From Helianthus annuus (Eukaryota; Streptophyta; Magnoliopsida; Asterales; Asteraceae), in NCBI RefSeq assembly GCF_002127325.2, contig NC_035433.2, positions 149,182,570 through 149,246,569 on the forward strand: a stretch of DNA of 64,000 nucleotides. Direction: 5' to 3'. The position numbers and the translations under genes were made by a program. Of this stretch, positions 21,908 through 35,785 are shown piece after piece; position 1 is the stretch's first letter, and the number at the start of each line of letters is the position of its first letter. The notes under the pieces are model-generated. The model had not been told where the DNA came from. It worked only from the letters and a program-made list of their open reading frames with translations, and searched no databases.

Positions 21908-24661
21908 CCCCTTAGATTTTGGGTTTCACTTGCACCTCTTCTCATTTCTGGATTGCTCTCTGATTTCTCTGCATTCCTTGAGGGTCTTGAGCTTCTTGAG
22001 AACCTCTTTCAAGTACTTTAGACTTTTGTAAGTGGTTCCTTTCATGCTTAGTTTTTGTTTAGCGTTTAAACCGAAAAGTCAAGCGTTATCGATAAAAACT
22101 TTGACTTTTAATCGGTTGAGCCATGGTTCGCGTTGAACACGGCTACGTGATCGTAATTAGGTAGGTGTTTAACCCTCTAAAGGGCATCTCCTAATTACCA
22201 CGTTTACTTAGTTTAATTGTCGGGTCAAATTAAAGTCAATCGGGTTTGTTTTAAATAAAATTCACAACTAATAATATGAAAGTCATAAAATCAGTTTTGT
22301 CACTTTAATGACTTGGTAAATATTAGTTGAACATGTCTAAGCATGATTCAACCCGACAATTCTAAGTATAGGCTCGGTTCGCAACCGAAAGTCGCAAAGT
22401 TTGACCTTTGCTTTGACTTTCAGTTCTAACCCGAATTAGCTTGAGTTTATTTATGCCTTAGGGTCCTTTGTGATCATGTTATATGATAGTATAACCCCCC
22501 AAAGTTATACTACTTGGTTCTTTGGAATTAAAGACCATCGCATGTTTCCATAATGCCTAAATGTGACCATAATGCCCTTTAATGTTAAAACAATATTTTT
22601 GAAGATGTGAAAGGACTAATACCTTTATTACTGACCTATAAGCATGTCCATAAAATTTCACATCACTTTGAGGTCTAGATTATGAGATATGCTCATTAGC
22701 GTAATTAAGAAGCTTTTCGGAAAATTAACCGTATGATTAGCATATAGCCTATCTAAACCCAATTTTTAATACCAAATCTATTACCCACTGATGTAATATA
22801 ATATTTTGGGATTTTTGAAGATTTTTATTTATTTTTAGGCTGATCGTAACCTAGAGTTCTAAGCCTTACTCGGTAATTGCCGGTTTTGCCCTTTTAGGCT
22901 ATAAAATGAGTTTTACAAAAACCTTTTGACCCCAAACCTTTTTATACGGATCTAATATGATAAATAAGGAATTTTGAGCCTTCTAGAATAATAAAAATAT
23001 CAGCTTCCCTTTAAGAACCCGGAAATAGCTTAATATCACCTTTTAAGCGTTTTTAACGCATAGTATGTATTAAAACCATTTTAGGTGCATAAGACTTGAT
23101 ACCTACTGATGTTTTAAGTAAATTTTCATACTTTGGTAGTAAGCAAAAGACTTAAACTCAGAATTCTAGTTTTGACCTTTTAAGCCTATGTGAAATTACC
23201 AAAATGCCCTTAAGATGCATAGTTTGGTTATAAGTGATAAATTTCACCTATAGGTTATACCCAAATGATATAACTTGGTAAATTAAGTATTTTTACTGAT
23301 ATAATCAGACCTGAAACTCAGATTGCTATTTAACCTCTTTTATAACCTTTAAAATGACCAAAATACCCCTACGGGGCATAAATTGGTTTTAAACTCGTTT
23401 TGGGTATAATGGAAGATATCCTACTGATATCACAACATATCAAAGGCATATTAACTTATGGAACATGTTCATGACTCTTATGGTTACCCGTTACGCATAT
23501 TTCGCGTTCGGATCGGCCTATGTGACTAGTTTGCATATATAAGCCGAAACGGGTCAAACCAAATCGTTTTTGTCTCAATATTCAGAATGTGTTTAAGTTA
23601 CCTATATTAAACAAGCATGCAAGCTTGTCGGGTCAAAACCACATTCTAAACCGGTCTTCGCTTTATCATGCGTTTGAACCGTGTATTCCTTTTGAAAACT
23701 AACCGGTCTAAGTCTAAGCTTAATTAAAGACCCGTTAGGATTCTAATAGGTTATTAAAAACCTTCGTTCCAGATTAGGAGCCCAGTAAAAGCTATCTGTA
23801 CTTTCTGATTTGATATACGGCTGGGATTGAATTTATATTCAGCTCAGGTAAATACCCTTAACTTATTTTCCCTATACGGGCTTGGGATACGGTACTATAA
23901 AAGTACCGCTTGGTCGGGTGTATGTAGTCATTTAAATCGGAATGTGATTGATGTATTTACATAACCTGTTTGATATGTATTATTTGGTGTATGGCCTTTG
24001 GGGCTTAAATGACCATGTCCCGGATATCCTTGGCATCATTCATGAAATGGCCACGACCTAAGCACGGGGTGTAAGCGTACACCTGACAGCTGCATTATGT
24101 AAAAACTGGTATCCCACTATAAGGAATCGACCTTGTGGGCATTATACCTGTGGCGTGTCAGTTAACTTAAGTCCGGCCCTACAAACCGGCCCTAATGGAC
24201 GACAAATGAGTAAAACTGTATACAAGATTATTTTGAATAATTGTCCCAAGTTATAAAATATTTTTGCCGAAGTGCATTTAAATCAATTTTCAAACTCTTT
24301 TCAAAATGAGTCAGTTAAGTTGTATTTACCAGTGCAAACTGACGTATTTTCCAAAAAGGCTAAGTGCAGGTGCTAGACGAAATAGGCTGGCTACTCCAGG
24401 CATCATTACTCAAGTCTCGCAAGCTTTAGATGTCAAAGTCTGTTGAACAATTTTCCTTTTTATTTGATCCGCCTGTGGATCTGTTTCGACTGTGTTGTAA
24501 TACTTAAACATTACATTTTGTTCAGTTGAAATAAATCTATATCTTTTGCTTCCGCTGTGCATTTTATATGTTGTGTTGTTTGACTATGATGATATCAATG
24601 ACGTCACGATACTCCCCACCGGGCCCACCGGTGACACGTGGAAAATAGGGGTGTGACAGGT

Positions 24662-24674
24662 TGGTATCAGAGCC
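24662..24674 (+). other. Element C primer-binding site (initiator Met tRNA)
   Basis: TGGTATCAGAGCC, three bases after the LTR end. Confidence 0.93.
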
Positions 24675-25551
24675 AACACTGAGTGAATTAAACACTAGCC
24701 TTTTGTGTTTAATCTCAGTTACACAATTGCACATTCTCGAGTCTAGACAAGAACATAGGACTAATCCAAATTCGTTATATTTTGTCTCCTTTGTTATTTT
24801 CTGATTAGCCCTTGCATGGGCAAGTCATTTTGATAGAAGTCCCGTTTAGGGCAACCATTCCTATTATAATATCTTTCTTTTATAAGATCTACCATTATGA
24901 TAAAATGGCAAAATCTAAAAGGACAAGACCTAGCCATGTGTCACCTTAAGACAGGGCCAAGATGGTAGTTCCTCAATTAGATTCAGATCCTTGTTAACAT
25001 CTCAAATTAGGATTGCTCTGCGTTTAATATTAAAAGAATCTTAAAGGTAAAACCTAGCCTAAATGTCATTGCAGACATGGCCAAGATGGTACAACCTATT
25101 CAAAAAGATTCAAACCTTGTTAACATCTGAAAGCATGTTAATATGCTTGACAAAGTGTGACCCGATAAAATCACCTAAGTCATTACTGAAAAGGGTTATT
25201 CTAAATTCCCTTATTTTATAATCATCCTTTAAGGATGAAGTGCCCACGGGCTATAATTAGCGTCCTCTGGGACTAAAGACAGTGGTAGCCTGTAACTCTC
25301 TGTCAAGAATGGGTAATGAACTTTGATTCAACCTTAATACCTTGATTCTATAAAATCCTGGTTTAATAACTAAATCTGTCTTCATGACTAGGCCTTTTGT
25401 GCTATTATATATAACTTAGGGTTATCCTGGATAATTAACTAAAATGGATATTATAAACCATTGTTAATAAATCGTTTAAAACAATGGAACTGTATAAGCT
25501 TCTATATGTAAACCTTGCCCTTGTTTTCTTTTATGTAGCAATTAAAGCTAC
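24675..25551 (+). other. Element C leader
   Basis: Non-coding. Carries modules found many times in B's leader: GCCAAGATGGTA blocks (near 24957 and 25080), CATCCTTTAAGGATG palindrome (25223-25237 region), GCCCACGGGC mini-hairpin (25242-25251) and a GACAG...CTGTC block (near 25270-25300). Confidence 0.7.
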
Positions 25552-27118
25552 ATGGCGAGGTCGGAGGAAGTGAACAGTCATTCTTTGGAAAGCCACGATA
25601 ATGATAGGGTTAATATAACCAAAGGCGAGCTCTGTACGCTGATTGATACAGCTGTGTCTAAAGCTGTAAAAGAGCAATTCAAGGAGGTTAGTGAGACGTA
25701 TAGTAGAACCTCTTCGGTACCCCACTCTAAGTCTGTTCCTAAGACTCATTCAGAAGCTCATAGCAAGCCACCCTCGAAGAAGGATGGACCTAAGAAAGAG
25801 GATGTCGAACATTCCTCAAACCAACATAGTGTTCCATCCAAGAGAATAGTGTTCGATGATGAGCCACGTACCAAGTCTTGTACTTATAAGTACTTTGTTT
25901 CCTGCAAACCCCGGGATTTCACTGGGGAGAAAGGAGCAATTGATTGTATGACTTGGTTAGATGAAATGGAGACTATTGTTGATATCAGCGGTTGTGCTGA
26001 AAGGGATATAGTGAAGTATGTATCCCAATCGTTCAAGGGAGAGGCACTGGCTTGGTGGAAGTCTCTCATTCAAGCTGCTGGGAAGATCCCACTCTATAAT
26101 ATGTCATGGGAGCAGTTTGTTGTTCTCATTAAGGAGAACTATTGTCCACAGCATGAGGTGGAAAGGATTGAATCGGATTTCTTATCATTGGTGATGCAGA
26201 ATTTAGATTGTCAAGCTTACCTCACCAGTTTCAATACCATGTCTAGATTGGTTCCTTACCTGGTGACACCAGAGCCCAAGAGGATTGCTCGCTTCATTGG
26301 GGGTCTAGCCCCAGAAATCAAAGCCAGTGTTAAGGCTTCGAGACCTACTACTTTTAGATCAGTTGCTGATCTATCTCTATCCCTCACCTTAGATGCGGTC
26401 AGGCTGAGATCGCTCAAGAACTCTGAAGAGAGTAAGAGGAAGCGTGAGGAGGATAGCTCACGAGGGTCAGAGAAGAAGCACAATTGGAAACACGGAGTCC
26501 AAGAAGTTTGGGGCTGGAAAAGGTAGTCAGCGAGCAGAGGAAAAGCCAAAGTGCTCAACTTGCCAAAAACGCCACTTTGGAAAGTGCAGGCTTGAGACCA
26601 AGTCTCAATCAGGACCACCTGCATGTGGGTTGTGCAAGTCTAGAGAGCACAAGACTATTGACTGTAAGAGAATTAAAGATGCTACCTGTTACGGCTGCAA
26701 CGAGAAAGGGCACATTAAGTCCAACTGCCCTAAATACGCCAGGAAGCCTGAGGAGGCCAAGAAGACCAATGCTAGGGTCTTCCAAATGAACGTGCAGGAG
26801 GCCATTCAGGACGACAATGTGATCACAGGTACCTTCCTCGTAAATGATGTATATGCTAGAGTACTGTTTAATTCTGGTGCTGATAAGTCGTTCATAGATA
26901 ATAAGTTTTGTAAGTTGCTGAATTTACCTGTTAAAACCTTAAGTGTGAAATATGAGGTAGAGTTAGCCGATGGAACCTTAGAAACCGCCTCAACCGTTTT
27001 AGATGGATGTTTTATATCCATTAGGAACCACTCTTTTCCTTTGTCCTTGCTTCCTTTGAAGTTAGCCGGATTTGATATAGTATTGGGCATGGATTGGTTA
27101 TCGCATAACCAAGCCTAG
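25552..27118 (+). pseudogene. Element C gag and protease, frameshifted, protease site mutated
   Basis: ATG 25552 (MARSEEVNSH). Capsid-like core about 25880-26370 (CKPRDFTGEKGAID, ALAWWKSLIQ). A frameshift near 26485 ends the first frame at 26526; the second frame continues with two CCHC knuckles (CGLCKSREHKTIDC near 26630, CYGCNEKGHIKSNC near 26690) into protease. The active site reads LFNSGADKSF: AAT at 26870-26872 where A and most relatives have GAT, so the catalytic Asp is Asn. TAG at 27116-27118 (after SHNQA) replaces a Glu codon. Confidence 0.9.
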
Positions 27119-29916
27119 ATCATCTGCAACAAGAAGCAAGTAGTGATTAAGACTCCGTCTGGTGAGTCACTTACCATTCGAGGAGATACCCAACACGGAT
27201 TGTCTGAGCAAGTGTCTATGCTCAAGGCATTTGGGTGCATGAAGAAGGGTTGTGTTATTTATATGGCACAAGTGACAGTCGACGAGCAGAAGCCCAGGAT
27301 TGAAGATATTCCAGTCGTTTCTGAATACCCTGAAGTTTTCCTTGAAGAACTACCTGGTTTGCCACCAGATAGGCAGGTAGAATTCCGAATTGACATCATC
27401 CCCGGAGCTGCACCTGTTGCAAGAGCACCTTATAGATTGGCACCAACAGAGATGAAGGAATTGAGGACGCAGCTAGATGATTTGCTAGCCAAGGATTTTA
27501 TAAGACCTAGTTCGTCTCCATGGGGAGCGCCAATTTTATTCGTCAAGAAGAAGGATGGATCAATGCGTCTATGCATTGATTACCGTGAGCTTAATAAGGT
27601 AACTATCAAGAATAGGTACCCTTTGCCCAGGATCGATGATCTATTCGATCAGCTTCAAGGGGCAAGCTACTTCTCCAAGATTGATTTGAGGTCAGGCTAC
27701 CATCAATTGAAGGTTAAAGATGAAGACGTACACGAGACTGCGTTTAGGACTCGTTATGGTCATTATGAGTTCTTAGTGATGCCTTTTGGGCTCACTAACG
27801 CACCTGCCGCACTCATGGATCTCATGAATCGCGTCTGCAAGCCTTACTTGGATAAATTTGTCATTGTCTTCATCGATGACATTCTCATATACTCAAAGAG
27901 TCAAGCTGACCATGAGAAGCACCTCCGTTGCATTTTGAAGCTACTTCAGCAGGAGAAGCTTTATGCCAAGTTCTCGAAGTGTGAATTTTGGCTTCGCGAA
28001 GTCCAATTTCTTGGACATGTGGTTAGTGAGCGTGGTATCCAAGTAGATCCCGCTAAGATTGAAGCTATCATGAACTGGCAAGAGCCGAAGACGCCCACGG
28101 AGATTCGCAGTTTCTTAGGATTGGCTGGGTACTACAGACGATTTATCGAGAACTTCTCAAGAATTGCAGCACCCCTGACTTTGCTAACTCGCAAGAATAG
28201 TACGTTCAATTGGGGGCCTAAGCAGCAAGAATCCTTCGATATATTGAAGCAAAAGTTGAGCAACGCTCCTGTTTTGACGTTTCCTGATGGAATTGATGAG
28301 TTTGTAGTATATTGTGATGCATCACACACCGGGATGGGGTGTGTGCTTATGCAGAAAGGCAAGGTCATTGCCTATGCTTCACGTCAGTTAAAGGTGCATG
28401 AAAGGAATTACACCACCCATGACTTGGAGCTGGGTGCCGTTGTATTTGCACTAAAACTGTGGAGGCATTACTTGTATGGAACCAAGTGTGTGACCTATTC
28501 AGATCACAAGAGCCTTCAGCACCTGTTCAACCAGAAGGATTTGAACATGAGGCAGCGACGCTGGATGGAAACTCTGAACGATTATGATTGTGAGATAAGA
28601 TACCACCCAGGTAAGGCAAATGTGGTTGCTGATGCCTTAAGCAGAAAGGAAAGAGTGAAGCCTATAAGAATCAATGCCAAGAGCATTGAGATCAAGAATA
28701 GCTTGAATGAAAGGTTGTTAGCTGCACAGAAGGAAGCTGTGTTGGAAGCTAACTATCCAGAGAAAAAGCTAGGAGTAACTGAGGAGCAGTTATCCTACGG
28801 CAAGGACGGAATCCTAAGATTAAATGGACGAATATGGGTTCCTGTTTATGGAGGACTTCGGAATGTTATCCTCCAGGAAGCCCACAGTTCCAAATATTCC
28901 GTTCATCCTGGAGCTGATAAGATGTACCAGGATCTAAGGGCTAATTATTGGTGGATAGGCTTGAAGAAGTCTATAGCTGCCTATGTAGCTAAGTGCTTGA
29001 CGTGTGCTCAAGTCAAAGCTGAACATCAGAAACCGTCAGGTTTGCTACAACAGCCTGAAATTCCCACTTGGAAATGGGAAATGGTGACGATGGATTTCAT
29101 CACCAAGTTGCCAAAGACTAATAAAGGAAATGATACTATTTGGGTGATAGTAGATAGACTGACTAAGTCAGCACATTTCCTACCCCTTAAGGAAACTTAC
29201 AGTTCTGACATGTTAGCCCAGTTGTATGTTGATAAGATTGTGTCTCTGCATGGAGTACCAGTGGCTATTATCTCGGACAGAGATACCAGATACACATCGC
29301 ATTTTTGGAAAAGTTTCCAACAGTCTTTGGGCACGCGATTAAATTTCAGTACGGCTTACCATCCTCAGACGGATAGGCAGAGTGAGCGTACAATTCAAAC
29401 TCTGGAAGACATGCTTCGTACATGTGTGATTGATTTAGGAGGTAGCTGGGATAGGCACCTACCTCTGATCGAGTTCTCCTACAATAATAGCTACCATACC
29501 AGCATTAAGGCTGCGCCTTTTGAGGCATTATATGGTAGGAAATGCAGGACGCCTATTTGTTGGGCAGAAGTAGGAGAAGCTCAATTATCAGGACCAGATA
29601 TAGTCCTGGAAACGACGGACAAGATTGTCCAGATTCGTGACCGCCTAAAAGCTGCCCGTGATAGACAGAAGAGCTATGCTGATGAAAGGCGAAAACCCCT
29701 CAAGTTCGAGGTCGGTGATAAGGTTTTGCTTAAAGTATCACCTTGGAAAGGGGTAATGTGATTTGGTAAGAAAGGTAAGCTAAGCCCGAGGTATATAGGA
29801 CCATTCGAGATCATCGAATGTGTTGGATCAGTGGCTTACAAGTTAAACTTACCTGAGGAGCTCAGTGGTATTCATAATGTATTCCACATCTGCAATCTGA
29901 AGAAATGCCTAGCTGA
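27119..29916 (+). pseudogene. Element C pol: RT, RNase H, integrase
   Basis: Open from 27119 to a TGA at 29759-29761, in frame with the protease. RT about 27420-27960 with FIDD near 27875. RNase H about 28290-28640 ([17 protein letters not shown], ending ADALSRKE). Integrase HHCC about 28870-29010; catalytic D, D, E near 29090, 29275 and 29380. The loop before the Glu reads QTDRQSERT where A has QTDGQSERT, so a Gly is replaced by Arg next to the active site. The TGA replaces an Arg codon before the GPY/F module; the frame continues to 29916, where D's target duplication begins. Confidence 0.93.
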
Positions 29917-29921
29917 TGAAT
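29917..29921 (+). repeat. Target-site duplication of element D, left copy
   Basis: TGAAT before D; repeated at 42392-42396. Confidence 0.92.
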
Positions 29922-32900
29922 TGTCACACCCTGACTTTTGCGGAAGCGTGATTATGGGGTGACTTACTTGTTATCATTGCATTCAACCATATCAAACAAT
30001 CTATATGATAATACCAAAGATTTGTCATCCATAAAATGAGTTTAAAACATAACAACATTGTCTAAAACGTAGACTTCAAAATTTAAGTTTTACAAACCAG
30101 ATGAATTGTGTAAAAGTTTGCTAAGGACTCATCAAAAGATAATAGTTGAAATCAAAGTTTGGAAGACGTGTCTCGTCCAGGATTAAGACACACTGGCCAA
30201 AACCCAAAAACCATGGATGACATCTTTATACTTAACATGACTTGAAATTCCAACGCCCGCCAGATCCATACATAATTTCCTGAAATACATGTAGTTTGAA
30301 AAGTCAACAAAAAGTTGAGCGAGTTCATGTGTATGTGAGTTTGTACAAATCGTTAATATATGTCTGCATAAATTGTTAAAATGTGTCTGTATGTCCTTGG
30401 TATGTAGCAATAAGGAAAAACAGATCAATTAATGTGTAGCTAATACATTAATAAGTGATATGGCCTAGGAAGCACTCAAACCTGTAACGCGTACTTCATA
30501 CCGGTCCTTCCGGCGGAACGACATAGTCACCACATGCAGCCACACGCTGGCCCATGTGTGGGGCTCGCAACACCCAATAGATCTATCACTCATGCCTCTC
30601 GGTCCTTATACAAGGATTAATGGTCTTACGATAATAGCCTATCCATTCACGTGATCTAACAGTAAGTTCCTTAGCTAATCATGCCATGTATAGAAATGTC
30701 TGTAAATGTCTGTAAATGTCTGTAAGTGTCTGTAAAAGTCTGTAAATGTCTGTAATAATTGTAACATGTATTTCACCCCCGAAGTATAAAACTGAAAACG
30801 GTTAAGAGAAAAGGGGGACATGAACTCACAGTATTGCGTCTTCGGTACTCGTAACCCAAATCTCCTCAGCAAACACGACTACCTACAATGTTCTAACGTC
30901 TATTAGACGGACGGACCGTGCCTTGGCTTAGAGTTTAGTGTTTTGAGTTACGTTACTTTGGTATTATGTTGTTAAAATAATATAATTATTTTAACTTTAT
31001 TAGAAAAATAGTTAGACAACTATTTCGTATTTATTTTCTCGAATGTTTTACTAAGTGTTCGGATTCTCGGAAGATTTCGGCAGAGTCTCCTCTGCAAATA
31101 GAGGTGTCCATGCTTAAATAGCATATCATTTTCTTTTATATATATCCAATAGTTCATATTCAATAATCAAACCGACATATCGACAAACAGAACATTACTT
31201 ACTTTATTTCAGCTTTACTACTCAAAACCGGTCTGTTTTCGAGGATTTTTATAAAATAGTTAACCTTTTCTAAAAATTCTCAAATTTTTACAGAATATGA
31301 CATATGTTCCAAAATTTATTGTGTAAAAATATCAAAGTCCAATTCGTTACCCATATTTTATAAAAATTCATTTTCTTGACTGCAATCAGATTTGCTACCT
31401 TCTGATCACAGTTTACGGAAATATTCACTAAAAATCAACCGTAAGTCCGTTTGACGAAATTCCAGTTGGAGGGTCGTCCGGACAACGGTGTCCATCTTCT
31501 GTAAAAATTTCATGGGTTGATTTTATTCAGGTCTTAAGTTGTGACTACGAAAATGTCATACTTTTTCTGAAACAAAAATGCAGCTTGAGCTGCTGTCCAA
31601 AAATAATCTTTTAAAAATAGTAAACGGTATCGAAAAATTATGATTCCAGTTCCATTTGTTAAGTTATTCCAAAATACTCATTTTAGGCTTTAGAAAATCC
31701 ACTTTTCGACTTAAAATGATCCCGTTACAGCCTGTTGAAGTTGGCTGGAAATCCAACTCAGCAAGCTGTTTGAGTTTTTGTGTGAGCAAAACAATCAACA
31801 ATCGAACAAAAATCGAAGTGAGGCAAGAGTATGAATGGACTTACTACTAGCACAAGGCTAGGGTTGTAATCTTAGGATGAGATGACAAGAAATGATGGTG
31901 AGAAAGGCCTTGAACAAAGCTTCTTGAGAGCACTTCAACTTCTTACTCCTATGGAGGATCTTGGAGCTTGGAATAGGGTTTGTTAGTGAAAGAGATGAAG
32001 TTGTGAAGGTAGGAGATGATGAATTTCAGTTATGGTGAGAGGAGAAGGGTATGTTGGCCGATTTTTAGAAGGAGGAGGGAGAGAGGAGTAGTAATCTTGA
32101 GGAATGATGGCATATTTCTTGGAAATCAAAGGCCACCCTAACCCTATAGTCATCATTAGTTAATTCTTAGCCAATCAATGATCAAGAGAATATAAACTAA
32201 ATCTAAACAAAATATTTTGGTAATCATTTTGCTGGAAATTCGGTTGGGGGGGGGTAATGTGTAAATATTTGGTAATTAGTAGGTAACTATTAGAAGGTTA
32301 AGGGTATTTACAAGTATAGTGGGTGTATGTCATGTTTACATGGTGCATGGGGATTTTTGTGACCATGATTAATTTAAAATAATAAAATAATATTTCTAAC
32401 AATATTTTCATGTCCCGGGTAATGTCTGGTTGTTTGGTTTCGCATTGTTCCGTTAAAGCGTTTAATTGACCCGTAAAGCGTCTTTTGTGCATCTTGTTGT
32501 AACGAATTTAATTCCAACACTTAGGAAAGTGTCCAGGACCATTTAGTCAATACTCTGTATAATATGAGTGTGTTAAAAGCTGAATTGTTACTGAAAATGC
32601 GGAATTCTGTAATTAAATTGCGTTTTAGGCACTTTCCGGCACTCAAACTATCACCTAGTGACATAGTCTTATGGTCCTCACTTCCCTACACTCCATACTG
32701 GTGTAGTGTTTTATCCCTGGCCCATACTGGCCTAAAAATAGTGTCTGTCTATGTGCTGGCATTGTCAGCACGTGTCTGAGTTATTCGCTCACTGTACTAA
32801 CTGTGCTTTGTGCATCAGGTTTGTCACTAAGAGTCTGTATGAAATAATTGAAGTGACTGTATGTAAAGAATGCACATGTATGTATATAACATAAATCAGT

Positions 32901-32999
32901 AAGCAGTTTAAAGCATCAGATGTAATCAAGCACAGTCATTAAGCTCATAATTAAAATTAATTAATTGTACGGATGCATGCAAAATTGACGGTTGTCACA
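29922..32999 (-). repeat. Element D 3' LTR (left in window)
   Basis: On the plus strand it starts TGTCACACC and ends GGTTGTCACA. Contains a short TCTGTAAATG tandem run near 30695-30755 (about six copies). Confidence 0.95.
30693..30758 (-). repeat. Short tandem repeat in D LTR
   Basis: About six copies of a 10-base unit (TGTCTGTAAA type) with single-base variants; duplicated at about 40085-40149 in the other LTR. Confidence 0.8.
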
Positions 33000-33014
33000 T
33001 TCTCCCCCCGTTAA
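33000..33014 (-). other. Element D polypurine tract
   Basis: On the minus strand CTTAACGGGGGGAGA directly precedes the 3' LTR. Confidence 0.8.
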
Positions 33015-34740
33015 GAAAATTTCGTCCTCGAAATTTGTACTACCTTAACTCCTTAGGATTTCATTATGTATGTATGCATATGAATAGTACCGAGGTAGAT
33101 AATCACCAAATCGAATCAAACCCTATTCACATCAAGTGAGTCCAAGAATATATATAATATCACGAATCCAATGGTTAAAAGGTATGTGCTTTTAGCATTT
33201 AATGTCAAAGGTATAAGTCGTATGGACGTGTAGTCTAGTGTGATCCAGTTACAGGGGTTCCACAAAGGAGGAGTTTTGTCCAATAGGATTCTCAAACAAT
33301 CGGTCACGATATGCAAACGAGTTTTCACAAACCATAGCCTCCGTTATATGAACTCAAAATCAACAACTTGGAGATGAAAATGACTCGTCAACTTTCGAAT
33401 AAGTAAATGGTAAGGATTTGTGAGTTGACATTCTCTAATTGTGAAAATACACCGAACGAAATGCAAGCGAATCTGGTGTATCATTGTCTTGATTCGTAGT
33501 TGCATCAGGAATGTTTAAATGACTTAGTTCAAACAAAAGTATAAGTAGTTTTGCATGAAACGACTGAGTATGATTAGCATAAGCTACAAGTTTGTAATGG
33601 CGCCACAAGGTGTCGCAATGACGTAATTCAATAATAGTGGTGACTGAACAAGTTCACGGTGTTTTAAATCAAATGAAAGTGAAACGAAACAAGCCTGAAG
33701 ATTTGATTTACACAATGTTGCAAAGTTTTTAGTTGAATTCGGAACATCAAAGGGCCACTGTTTCCGATCGAAGGTGGGAAGCAATAAGTACCGCAAGGTA
33801 TTCGATAGACAATGAAAGAATCGTTAGGAGGTACATCGTGCTACGAAATGAATCCATGTACCATTGCCTTAACACACAACTGTATTGAGACCGCTTTAAT
33901 TGTGATAAACGAGACGGATTTAGAGCAAATAAATAATTTAAATCCGTATATGAAGTGAGTAACCCAATCAACACAAGCTTCAATTTTGTGAAAATATCAC
34001 CTCAAGGTGTCGAAGTCAATCAAACGATTTAGTGGAGTCATAGACCGACCGAATCTACTACGACTCGTAATGAAAGAACTTTTGCAAGAATATTTGAATA
34101 TGATGCTCCCAATACATCATATTGTGTCTCAAATTAAACGTGTGAAATGGATAAGTTCAAACAATTGAACTTAGTTTCAGCGTAACCCGACAATAAACGT
34201 ATGTATCAACAAGGGAATCCCAACATGGTTACAAAAATAAACCATGAATGTATCTTGAAACAAAAGAAGTTTTCGAGAAGGTGTGTTGACCTGATAGCAA
34301 AGAGTCAACCGTTACAATAATGTAGGCCATTCGAATCACAAACCAGTAGTTAGATTTAGCAACATAATATTCGAATTTCAATGAAGCGTTCGAAATGAAA
34401 CCGCACGCGTAGCAAAAGGTGCATGCGTAATATGTGAGTTTTCAAGTAATGACACAATGAGTATGAGGTAATGACCAAATATCGAAGCAATTGTGTGTTC
34501 GCTCTCAGCGAAGAAATTCAAAGCGATACAACTACTTTAAGGGGAGTAGAGATGCAAACATCTACTCGGCTAGAAGCAAAAGTGAAGATTTAAACGAAAG
34601 AATTTCAAGTACTTTCTGTTCTGTTAACTGAAATGGCATATATGTCAGGTTAATGGTGTTCGATTGAGTTAACAGATATGGTGTCTAAGTAACAACCTTT
34701 ACACGTTTGGACCTGGGTTCCCTAGGGTCCTAATCATATG
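33015..34740 (-). other. Element D decayed 3' internal region
   Basis: 1.7 kb in the position of RNase H, integrase and tail. I find no recognisable motif on either strand; short frames such as 33116-33328 look random. Only the FRGRNF-like sequence next to the polypurine tract resembles the usual end of such elements. Confidence 0.6.
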
Positions 34741-35785
34741 TTTTCTAGATCCTCAAGGTTTCGTATTCTGTGTAACTCGATTTTGTGCATTGTGTAGGAA
34801 ACACCATCTTGTGTGCGTCTAAAGACAAGTTATCGTCCCACGATTTCCCCGGTATACTTTCTTCCTGAATTCATCGCTAACGACACTCGATCGTCAATCA
34901 GTCATGTAATAGTAGTTGGATCCTCACAGTTAGTTAAATACGTAATTCGTTAATCCTTAGCGAGAGTCACCGACTCTCGTGGGTTAGCTCGTTCGGCTCC
35001 TAGTAATTGATGCTCATTTGAAAGTCACATCCTTCTTCTTGATGAGCAGAGCTGGGGTTACCCAAAATGGGAAACTTGGTCTGTTATCTTCCTTCTCTAT
35101 CAGCTACTGAAGCTACACTGTCGATCCTTGCATGTCTGAAAGTGTAAATTGCCAAGGTGTATTGGCTGCAAGCGCGGCGCCTGGGAATCAAATCGATGAA
35201 AAATTCGACTTGTCATTGAGTAGATAATTCTGGCAAGTTTTCGGGGATGGCTTCAGGATATTCTTTTATCACAGGGACATCTTCGAGTTTTTGTTCTTCG
35301 GCTCCCTTGTCCCCGACATGAGCCATAAAACAACCCATCCTTTTCGTAACATTCTTTGTGCCTTCAAGCGATTTGTAATTTGCAGAGGCGTATCCTGCTT
35401 CCTGAGTCAAGATCACTTCTTCGTTCGCCATCATGGTGCGGATATCAATCTCCTATTGATCATTTGTCAACCAATCCCTCCAACTACCTTGTTGAAGTCT
35501 CCCAACTCATTGGCAGTAGATCAAGTGTAATCTTACGCTTCCCGTGTTCTATCTTGCCGATTCCAGTTACTGTGTTGGGTTCCACTAGCTTCCCCTAAGC
35601 TAGTTCTAATGGGTATTGGAATATCTACTTACTCGCTGCTTAAACCAATTATACTCTCGAACTCTTAGAGGTGCAAATCGTAGAATTTGCAACAGTATTT
35701 GGCAATAAAGATGCATAACATTGAGTAGTATGGGACGTACTGATATCCATGCTTGGATTCCTGGCGTGCTTCTCTGGCTCCGGTG
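34741..35785 (-). pseudogene. Element D decayed protease and reverse transcriptase
   Basis: Minus-strand translation shows a clear protease-RT linker (35213-35434: KLEDVPVIKEYPEAIPENLPEL), then, through several stops, VEFFIDLIP near 35190, PFWVTPALLIKKKD near 35040 and RIDD near 34890. These correspond to RT motifs intact in A and C. The protease (35435-35785) is so eroded that its active site cannot be placed. Not functional. Confidence 0.8.

Larger units (their letters stand above)
20749..24658 (+). repeat. Element C left (5') LTR
   Basis: TGTAACACC...GTGTGACA. Related to, but clearly diverged from, the B LTR over much of its length. TATAAATA at 21900-21907; inverted repeat TACGGACCGTAT...ATACGGTCCGTA at 21702-21733; stem-loop at 24617-24633. 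Confidence 0.96.

Noticed and set aside
33116..33796. Minus-strand frames of about 70 codons in D (33116-33328, 33584-33796)
   Set aside because: No motif of RNase H or integrase and no biased composition; likely chance frames in decayed pol.
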